From the NCBI GenBank assembly GCA_024291935.2, contig CM044326.1, positions 33,727,948 through 33,791,947 on the forward strand: DNA of 64,000 nt, read 5' to 3'. Numbering within the stretch: the first letter of the stretch is position 1; every line of letters starts with the position of its first letter. This DNA is from Okapia johnstoni (Eukaryota; Chordata; Mammalia; Artiodactyla; Giraffidae). A program made the translations under genes and the position numbers. Below are positions 56,035 through 64,000 of the stretch, in pieces. The notes beneath the pieces were generated by a model. The model ran no database searches. It was not told the origin of the DNA and saw nothing but the letters and a program-made list of their open reading frames with translations.

Positions 56035-56475
56035 AATGTTTTACGTCTGGAAGCTGCAAACATTTTTATTAAACAAGGCACTCTTTTGTTTATTAATCTA
56101 TTTGTCTAGTGCAAGCAAAAATATATACAGCAAAACAGACTGCAATTTAGTGCTGCCATGCACTAGTATGTGCCTTCTGGAACACAGCCTGGCAATATGT
56201 CTAAAGATCTTCAAAATGTTCATACATGGTGACCTAGTAATTTCACTTTGGGGAATCCACAGGAAAAATCCAAAATACAAGGAACTGTTTTACATATATG
56301 GAGATTCATCTCAAATTGCTTATAAGAAAAAAAAATTAAAACTGAATATTGAAATTAAACCTGAATATTACGAACAATAAAGAGAGGGTATGTCTGGTAA
56401 TATTCTATTTCATGTACTGTTATCCAATTATTAAAAGTTTTGAAGACCATACACATAGAATACTATTAATGTCAT
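56035..56475 (+). repeat. Old L1 (L1M-type) remnant
   Basis: 'gaacacagcctggcaatatg', 'gtgacctagtaatttcactttgggg' and 'gttatccaattattaaaag' are in the order of old L1 3' text. The 114-codon frame at 56036-56380 lies inside it. Confidence 0.5.
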
Positions 56476-56479
56476 AACA

Positions 56480-56600
56480 ACACTAATAATGAGCTTACTT
56501 CTTGTCAGGTACTGTTCTAAGCACTTTATGTACATTAACTCATTTAATAATAATGCTAGGATAATACTAATGGCACAAAGCATTACTATTCAGGGTTGGG
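56480..56600 (-). repeat. MIR SINE remnant
   Basis: 'gtcaggtactgttctaagcac' and 'tttatgtacattaactcattt' are reversed MIR text. Confidence 0.7.
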
Positions 56601-56604
56601 TTTT

Positions 56605-56940
56605 TTTCTTTTATTTGAGTCAGAAACCATTGAGAATTTAAGGAAAGTTATCAATGCTGACATTTTCCACCAAAAAAGCACAACATTTTGCACACCACTT
56701 CAGAGGGTTCCTAGGTCTCAGGTAAAAAACCCTGTGTGATCAGTATGTTTACAACAGCGCAAGAAACAGGCACATGGAAAACACAGGGCGATACAGCCAG
56801 GAGCAACCGCTTTACTCTGGGCGGAGGGTCTCCATCCTCAGTGGAGGAGAGAGTACAGACCGTGTCTGGTCGGGGAGGCTCTCTGTGTAAGTTACCAAGG
56901 TGGGGCTGGGGGGCAGAAGGGGTGACCCACGAGAATGTTT
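56605..56940. other. Unassigned intronic sequence
   Basis: Nothing recognised. Confidence 0.4.
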
Positions 56941-56944
56941 AAGT

Positions 56945-57105
56945 CAAACAAACCTGAGCTCAATCCAAGCTTGACAGATGACTAACTATGTAACACTGGG
57001 TGAGTCAGTCTTAGTTCCCTCTCGGTAAAAGGCCCGAGCTCTTCACAAGATTGCTATAAATATACATCTAAAGGGTGTTCTATAAATGATAATCCTCTCC
57101 CTACA
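56945..57105 (+). repeat. MIR SINE remnant
   Basis: 'actaactatgtaacactgggtg', 'agtcagtcttagttccctc', 'ttcacaagattgctataaat' follow the MIR order. Confidence 0.65.
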
Positions 57106-57154
57106 TAATTACTTAACAATTTTAAAAATGAACATTACCTACCCCAAACTCAGG

Positions 57155-57377
57155 ATTTCCCTGGTGGCTCAGTGGTAAAGAATCCACCTGCCAATGCAGG
57201 AGATGTGGATCCCTGATTCCTGATCCAGGAAGATCCCCTGGAAAAGGAAATGGCAACAATCCACTGCAGTACTCTTGCCCAGGAAATCCCATGGACAGAG
57301 GACCCTGGCAGGCTATAGCCCACAGGGTCACAGAGAGCCCAACACAGCTGAGCAACTAAACAACGCCGCCGCCGCCG
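57155..57377 (+). mobile_element. Bov-tA SINE with a GCC-repeat tail and 8-bp target-site duplication
   Basis: 'atttccctggtggctcagtgg' to 'acacagctgagcaactaaac', then (GCC)4 near 57365-57376. AACTCAGG occurs at 57147-57154 and 57378-57385. Confidence 0.93.
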
Positions 57378-57385
57378 AACTCAGG

Positions 57386-58945
57386 TGAAAAGTGAACAAA
57401 CTAGCTAACATTTCCCCTGAATCTCAGCATATACGAGTCTGTCAAGCACATCAAAGTTACTAATCATCCCAGTTACTTTTCTCCCCTTCCTGCAAGTAGA
57501 CAATAGACAAACAGCAATATATAAACTCAGCCTTGACCCTTACTACACACACAACTAGCGTCAGAGCTGCTGCGTCATTAAAAATGTAACTCGAAACACA
57601 CTGTGGAAAAGAGTCATAAATACCAAAACATTTGGTGTATACTACCTGAAACGCTCTGCCCTCAGTGGCAGAAAGCACAGCGCTTCACTTGACCACAGTC
57701 CACTTTTCAACTTGTGGAGCGAAAAAGAGGTCTCCCAACTACTCAAATCTGCAGAAACCGGGTTTGGAGAGGTTGGTTTTGTTCTGGTTTTTACACTATA
57801 GCCAGGGCTAATAAAGAGGCTATATTACACTGTATTCAAGCCTAGAATTTTCACTGATACTCTCCCCTCACCAGCTGGGGCAAGACAGCACAGGGTATCA
57901 GGAAGCCCGTCCCTCCCCAGTGAACTTCAGGGAAGACAGAATGGCCCCTCAGCCCACACTCCGCAAGCACAGCTACATGTGGGTGCACAAGCATGTCGGT
58001 GCGAGACACTCTGGAGGCGCTTCAGATCAAAATGGGATCTTAAAGGTCACACCTCAGAAGTCTACCTTCTATTATACAGAAAAACAAGATATTTAACTTT
58101 AGAATTTTCTTTTACAGATGAAATATTCTACTGAGCACAAGTTCCATTTTGGATTGCAAACTGATGTTCCTTCAAGTACAGAGTAAAAAGAACCCCATCT
58201 CACACAGCTTTCTGGATCCCACCTGGCCCCAGACCACACAGGAGCTGGGGGTGTGCCCGCTGTCCTGTGGGCACCTGTAACAACTTCCTACCAGGTGAGA
58301 GGGCGTTTCAGAGCAAACAGACCTTCTGAGATCCTCTGATTAACTGTAGAATGAAGCTCTATCTTATGAAAGGATGAGGTTCCAAGTTATCATGTAATGT
58401 GAAAAAGGCACACAGTCAAAATCAATCTTGAAAAATACCTCAGGAAAACTCCCCACTGGAGGCCAAAAAGCAAAGTCATCTCAGCAAGGGTAAAGCCTTC
58501 ACTGTCAAAATAAGTAACTCCTATACTCACTCACTGAGCACCCAAACAAAGTTGCTGGCTTGTTATTTAAAAGTCATGTTCCACTTAAAACATGAGACCC
58601 AAACTTCACACAGCTAAACTTCGTACTGAGTGAGAGAAACACAAGATTGAAGGTAACCCCTAGTTCTTGCCTCCTCCAGGACACAGGTACGACTATGGTG
58701 ATTGCATATGCAGGCAAGGCCTAGCCAGCTTCAGTCTATACCCACCAGTTCAACATCGTCTTTAACAGGCCCCGGTTCACTCTCAGAAGTAGTTTGAACT
58801 AGTCTACTACCAATGAACCTGCTCCACGCCTCGTGTAGTGAACCTACAACACATCTGGGCTGGTCCATGACCCATGTTAACCAAGCACATGTGACAGGAC
58901 TGACCATGTGCCAGTTTTGGACCTACAGGTTAAAAAGATTAGCGA
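57386..58945. other. Unassigned intronic sequence, about 1.56 kb
   Basis: No recognised repeat, exon or RNA. Composition is moderate and not low in complexity. Confidence 0.5.
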
Positions 58946-58949
58946 TTTC

Positions 58950-59085
58950 TGGGACTTCCCTGGTGGTCCACTGGCTAAGGCTCCACACTCCCAATGCAGG
59001 GGGCCCAGGTTCGATCCTTGGTGGGGGAACTAGGTAGGATGCCACATGCCACACAGTGTGGCCAAAAAACAAAATAAAGTAAAAG
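58950..59085 (+). mobile_element. CHR-2 type SINE
   Basis: 'gggacttccctggtggtccac', 'caatgcagggggcccagg', 'ggttcgatccttggtggggg', 'acacagtgtggcc', then an A-rich tail. Confidence 0.93.
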
Positions 59086-59089
59086 CTTA

Positions 59090-59770
59090 TAATATTTTTT
59101 TATAAAAAGAACTGGCAATTTCTGCTTCCTCCTTCTTGGAATGCTTGCTATGGGGAGCCCTGAGCCACCGTGTAAGAAATCTCACTGTCCCAAGTACAGG
59201 CCCTGCGACTGCACGGAGAAGAACGTAGTCCAGGTGTCCCAGCATCTCAGTGAAGCCAGCAGATACCAACCCCGGCTACTCCCAGACAGCAACCACATAA
59301 GGTACCCCAAGTAAGCCCAACAGGACAGCTATCCAGCTTAGCAAGAACCACAAAATAAGCATTGTTATCTATAGCTTAGAGGTTTGAGTGGTTTGTCACA
59401 CTTTTCTGTAATTCCTCATGGAATACTCCAGAGGTAGGCGGAGCTGATTTGCTAACCTGAGCCAGAAAGGGCAGGATCTTTTGTGATGGCAGTCACCACT
59501 TGCCTTCTAATCTCCCGGACAAGGTATGAACCTCAGATCCAGAAACCTAACATAACAGGTAGACAGGCCCAAGAAGATCTGGGAAGGCTAAAGCTGAGAA
59601 AGGCCTGAGGTTCAGTTACTGCTCCACTGATGTTAGAGAGGATTCCTGACTTCCAGTGGAATCTCAAACACCTTGAATATTTATCACCATGATGGCTAAA
59701 ATGCAACAAATAGTCTGCCCAAGATTTCTAAATCCCTGCATGCCACAAAACAAGATGATTCTCTTCTAGT
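59090..59770. other. Unassigned intronic sequence
   Basis: Nothing recognised. Confidence 0.4.
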
Positions 59771-59774
59771 CGTC

Positions 59775-59965
59775 AAGAAGACAGGATCAAAATCAAGGTA
59801 CTTCAAGTTGGGTTCTGCCACTCACCAACGGAGACCTTCGGGCAAGCTGTTTAAGTCTCTAAATCTCAGTTTCACCGTCTGTACAACGGGGATGATACAA
59901 CTTGTGTTGCAGGATTTTTTTAAGGATTAAATAAGACCGTGTCTGTCAAGCGCTTCGGCAGTGTT
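59775..59965 (+). repeat. MIR SINE, well preserved
   Basis: 'gggttctgccactcaccaac', 'cgggcaagctgtttaagtctc', 'taaatctcagtttcaccgtctg', 'aaggattaaataagaccgtg' follow the MIR consensus closely. Confidence 0.88.
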
Positions 59966-60062
59966 GGTTCTTACACACACATGCACACAGAGCTAGAATC
60001 AAAGGTGAGAAACTTGGTAATGCGCCTTCAGAATTACATCAGCTCTTTCACAGTCAGACTAC

Positions 60063-60108
60063 TAAAGACATATCTAAAAAAAGACATATCTAAAAAAGAC
60101 ATATACAA
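60063..60108. repeat. Short tandem repeat, about 2.8 copies of a 16-17 nt unit
   Basis: The unit AAAGACATATCTAAAAA is repeated three times; the last copy ends in ACATATACAAAAG. Confidence 0.9.
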
Positions 60109-60109
60109 A

Positions 60110-60980
60110 AGGCACCCACAAGCCAATAAAGGTATTCACTGCTGAGAACTCAGGCTAGAAACCTATATTTTGTAAACTTCCTGGGAAGAGTTTCTGTACA
60201 TGTCTTTAAACAAAAAGAAAGTTGCTACTGAGAGACAAATTTGCACCAGGCACTGTCCCAGAAGCTGGGGTATGAAAAGCAACTAGATTGAAAAGCTCTC
60301 ACCTCACAAAGCTCACCCTTCTAGCTGAGGGAGTCAGACAATAAACAAAATAAATTAGGAAGTATGTCTGATTAATGAGAGTGAATAAGAAAATAAATAA
60401 AGCAAGGAAAGGGAACAGGAAGCAGCTGGACTGCTTAGACAGACTGACCCTGGAAAAACTTCAGTGAGAATGTGGTATCTCAATGCAAAGGGAAAGAAAT
60501 AAGGCCATGAGCCACATGGATTAAGGGTTGAGGGGAGGCAGAGGAACAAGAATCAAAGCGAGTGCAGAGACCCTAAGGCAGGTGCGTCTCTGACAGCGGT
60601 CAAGAAACAGCAAGCAGGCATCTGTGACCGGAGTGGAGCAAAGCTGGAGCTGAGGTCAGGGGTGACCGGGATCAGAGCTCAGAAGCAATAAGAGGCATCC
60701 TGCTCTAGATGTCACGAGAAGATGAGCCAGGCCAGAGGGTGCCCAGATACTGGTCACACATGACTGTGGCTTGTCAGGGAGGGTGTGCTTCCAACGAAGT
60801 TAACACTTGAATCGGTAGGCTGAATAAAGCTTGCCTATTATGAAGCCTGACCTTCATAATTTGGGTGGCCTGCAACCCATCAGTTGAAGGCCTGAATTGA
60901 ACAAAAACACTGAGTGAGAGGAAACCTCTCCAACCTGACAACTTGAGCTGGTTCTCACGCCTCTGAACTCGGGCTAGAAC
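60110..60980. other. Mostly unassigned intronic sequence; 60235-60700 resembles an old mammalian repeat
   Basis: 60235-60700 ('accaggcactgtcccagaagctgg', 'gtgcagagaccctaaggcagg', 'ggagtggagcaaagctgg') follows a repeat text common in mammalian introns whose family I cannot name. Confidence 0.35.
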
Positions 60981-60984
60981 TTAC

Positions 60985-63455
60985 ACCGTCACTCTCCTGG
61001 GTCTCCAGCATGCTGAGGGCATATCTTGGAACTTCTCAGCCACCAGAGTCACATGAGCCAATTCCTTGTAATAGGCCATATAGATATGGACACAGACGGT
61101 TCTCCTATTGAGTCTGTGTCTTTGGAGAACCCTGCCTGACCAGACTTCAAAGAGGAGTAATCTACAGGGTCTCTTGGGGGTAGACAGGTCAAATAACATG
61201 AGGACTGCAAGCTGGCCACTGGATCTAGCAACATGGAAGTCACTAGTGATGTTATGAGCAATTTTCGAGGAGTGGGGACTAAATGGAATGTGTTCAAGAA
61301 AGAATAAAGGGATAGGTAAGAAGAGGATATAGACAATTAACTACAAGAGGAATTTAAAAAAAAAAAAGGGAGAAATAACAGTGTTTTATAGCCTACTGAG
61401 AATGGTACAATAGCGAAGAAAAATCTGATGGCATTATATAAAGAAGAATAACTGGAGTGAGTCTTCGAGTAGGAAGAAGGGTGAGTGCACGTGAAGAGGT
61501 GGTGGTCTGGGCCAGGAGCATAAACACTCTCACAAAACAAGGCAGAGGGCCAGGCACACAAGTGGGAGGGTCACATACGCCCGTGGGAGCCTGTGGACCT
61601 TTCCTTCTAATCGCTTCAGTTTCTTTCCCAGTGAAATAAAGGAAGGATGGGGAAGGAAGAATTGGAAGGTTTAAAGTGAGATATTTAAATACTGTTCAGG
61701 AGAGCAACTAGAGTAAAACAGAATGTAACCAAGAACTGGCCTGCGTGAGTTTGGTGACCATGATTCTAAAGTGAGACTAGTCACTAGGCTTTCTCAGCCA
61801 CTCTTCAGCTGTGCGGACACAAGCAAAGGATAAGCAAGAGGCTGGATTCAACAGGCCTTGACAGACACAGCTGTGCCCCTCCCCCAGACCCCACCTCCCA
61901 GCTCCAGCTGCCCTACCAGGCTGCCAAGGTTCACAAGCTTCACATGCTCACAGAGCCCCAGCCCACACCCAACACCCCAGCTGTCCCCACCTCCCCCAGG
62001 GGTGAGGGTTGGGCTTTGGTGGGCTTTGTTCTGTCCACTGTAGCACAAGCCATACCAGCTCCAACGCCCAAATTCAGCTGCTTTTCCAGCAGGTACTTGA
62101 GGAAGCCAAAAGACAAACCCGAATGCACAGAATACTTTAGACCCTGGGAGGCAACTTTTGACTATTAAGAGACAGGAGATGGGAAGGAGCCAAGGCACGT
62201 CTCTGTGGTCCTCCCCACATCCCGCCCCTAGGAGTGTTCTCAGAGGTGCCATGGTTCTCTGGGGACTTTCAGCACTGCCAAGCAACCAGCTAAGGTTCTT
62301 GTGAACCAGTGGCCAGCTTGGTAACACACCTTTTCGTATATGCTTTCTCTCCTTCTCTGCCTCACTTTCTTTTTTCCCTCTTACTCTAACTTCACACAAA
62401 GTATTAGCATATAAGCTTTGTCTTATGCTCTCTTTTCTGGCAAATCCAGGCTAAGACACAGGTTGTGGCTTAGCCAAGATTGTAGATGAAATCAGAAGAA
62501 CACAACTGAATAGGAGTAGAGGATGTATTATAACGACCAACTATGGAACTTGGAACTTAAGTGAACAAAACCACGACCATGCTCGGAGGAAAGGTGGTAG
62601 GATCAATAAACTGAAAGTCATGATGGAGTTGAAGTCTGTAGGAAATGGGATGTTGGAAGATGTGAACTAAAAAGATCAAAGAAGAACAGTCAGAGTGCTA
62701 AGTTTGATACCAAGGTGACAGAGGAGTTTCAGATGATGGTAATCCAAGGGAATGGAAAGAGAGGGAAGGGCAGAGAACAGGAGACCTGGAGAGGGGTCAA
62801 GGAACTAAGAAGCTGAGGTGCTTAAGGACCAGGGTCACTGTAGTATAACCACTGCCCAGCCACTCACAGCAGCTCTGAGATCAGTTATCTTCAGGGATAC
62901 TGAAATCACAAAAGACTACAGACACTGGACTGTACTCAGCAACAGAAAGGTAGAAGCTACTCCTGTTCTAGGGACAGACTAGTAACTCAGTCCCCACCCA
63001 CTGAGGATAGTTGGAGAAACTGAGCAAAATATTTAAAACACGCGCTTGAAGCAACAAGACAACTGACAAGATAAGGTCAGAATGCATGAGAGACAGGCTT
63101 AGGGAGGGAAGTCCAGCCACTGAGGCCACTTTTTCCCCCAAGGTTGTTTGCCAATTTCCCAGGGGACCATTGAGAGACTGAGGAATGCCTCTAGGAGGTG
63201 TATGGAGCTAGGGCGAAGACACTGGACCGCACCAGCACTGCACCAGGGAGAGGGGAGGGAGACAGAGGCGAGTGAGTGCCCAGTTCCTGGCGGACACTAC
63301 AGCAGGCTAGACTCCAGGAGTTAAGGAAGAAACTGAGGAAAAGAGCCTTTCAAAGGGACTGCGGCTTAGCTCTGAATCATTTCAACTGGCTCCTCTGAAA
63401 CTGGATTAAGGTGATTCCAGGGTGCTAGTGTAAATAAGATATTATCCTGGACCTC
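60985..63455. other. Mostly unassigned intronic sequence
   Basis: 61000-61145 holds reversed old-repeat text ('gtctgtgtctttggagaaccctg'). 61355-61368 is an A-run. 61850-62040 is C-rich on the plus strand. The 183-codon minus frame at 61848-62399 has no recognisable domain, and its C-terminal part is composition-driven. No gene is called. Confidence 0.4.
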
Positions 63456-63459
63456 AAAT

Positions 63460-64000
63460 TTCTTTTATAATCAATTTTGAAAATTGCAAGTTTGATATAA
63501 ACCATGCAATAAAAAATGACCAGGCATATGAGGAAAAAATACAACATGAACAAAAGACAGAAGAAATATAAAATAGAAGCAGATCCACAAGCATTCCACA
63601 TATTAAGAGTTACCAGATTTTAAAATAACTATACTTACAATGTTCCAGGAGATAAAAAACAAAATATACCATTTTAGCAGAGAACTAGGAACTATAAAAA
63701 AAAAAAAAAGAGCCAAATGGAAGGTCTAAAATTAAAAAAAGACTATACAACTGAAACCAAGAACTCAATGGATGGATTTAAAAGCAGACAGAGAAAGACA
63801 AGTTAGACTAAAATATGTCAAATGAAGCCCAAAGATATTAAAATTTGAAAAACACAGACCAGAGGCTAAGAGACAGGGATACAGAACATATATGAAACTG
63901 AAATTCCAAAAAGGAAGAGGAGAAGGGAACAGAAGCGATAACTGAACAATGACTGAGAAGTTTCTAAAATCAATGAAAGACAGGAAACCACAGAAGCCTA
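63460..64000 (+). repeat. Old L1/HAL1-like ORF1-region fragment
   Basis: 'aagaactcaatggatggattt', 'agcagacagagaaagac', 'gccaaatggaaggtctaaaatt' and 'taactgaacaatgactgagaag' resemble the ORF1 region of HAL1/old L1 elements. An A-run lies at about 63696-63709. The right end is cut by the window. Confidence 0.5.

Larger units (their letters stand above)
6496..64000 (-). other. RCOR1: RCOR1 intron upstream of the exon (incomplete, at least 57.5 kb)
   Basis: This span lies upstream of the exon in the direction of transcription. I searched by eye for the residues that precede this exon in RCOR1 (the MRVGPQYQAVVPDFDP stretch, back-translated) and did not find them, so the previous exon is placed beyond the right edge. 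The content is interspersed repeats and unassigned intron. A small missed exon cannot be excluded. Confidence 0.8.

Noticed and set aside
61848..62399. 183-codon minus-strand open frame as a possible gene
   Set aside because: No recognisable domain, no splice or promoter context and compositionally biased ends. It lies within an intron of RCOR1 and overlaps equally open frames on the other strand.
1..64000. CRISPR array, phage defence island or other microbial system
   Set aside because: No regularly spaced direct repeats, no operon-like packed genes and no prokaryotic families. The content is ordinary ruminant intron.

Overview
This window is ruminant nuclear DNA, probably from a bovid. The evidence is the repeat content: at least nine BovB (RTE-type) LINE copies, many Bov-tA and Bov-A SINEs, a Bov-A2 dimer, CHR-type tRNA-derived SINEs and a ruminant-type endogenous retroviral LTR. 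This combination is typical of pecoran ruminants. There are no bacterial, phage or plasmid genes, no CRISPR array and no rRNA or genuine tRNA gene. Almost every long open reading frame is a retrotransposon remnant, or the antisense shadow of one.

The only host protein-coding sequence I can support is an 84-base exon on the minus strand at 6412-6495. It encodes an internal piece of RCOR1 (CoREST1), the scaffold of the LSD1-CoREST-HDAC corepressor. It has a pyrimidine-rich tract ending in AG on one side and GTAAGT on the other, and both flanking introns are phase 1. The window is therefore read as the inside of the RCOR1 gene, transcribed right to left. Bases 6496-64000 are at least 57.5 kb of the upstream intron, and 1-6411 are the first 6.4 kb of the downstream intron. 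I found no other RCOR1 exon and no promoter or CpG island.

Layout by region. 1-8.1 kb: mostly unassigned intron with old MIR, L2 and L1 remnants, one BovB 3' end, the RCOR1 exon and one Bov-tA. 8.1-20.6 kb: 3' parts of antisense L1 copies, interrupted by SINEs and two BovB pieces. 20.6-24.2 kb: a CHR SINE split by a Bov-tA2, then a nearly full-length but decayed BovB. 24.3-30.2 kb: one L1 interrupted by five later insertions, three with clear target-site duplications. 30.2-36.7 kb: L1 ends, a clear MIR, two BovB copies in gene-sense orientation (one with an open 272-codon reverse transcriptase core) and a solitary LTR between them. 36.7-64 kb: lower repeat density, old MIR, L1 and CHR elements, several Bov-tA insertions and long unassigned stretches, ending in an old L1/HAL1-like piece.

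I do not see an undescribed biological system here. The points most worth a second look are the hidden exon, the sense-oriented LTR with TATA-like and polyadenylation signals inside the intron, the BovB copy with an open RT core, SINE dimers inside single target-site duplications, and the strong antisense orientation of L1 and CHR elements. Repeat family names come from recognising consensus text, not from a search, and edges are approximate unless a target-site duplication is given.
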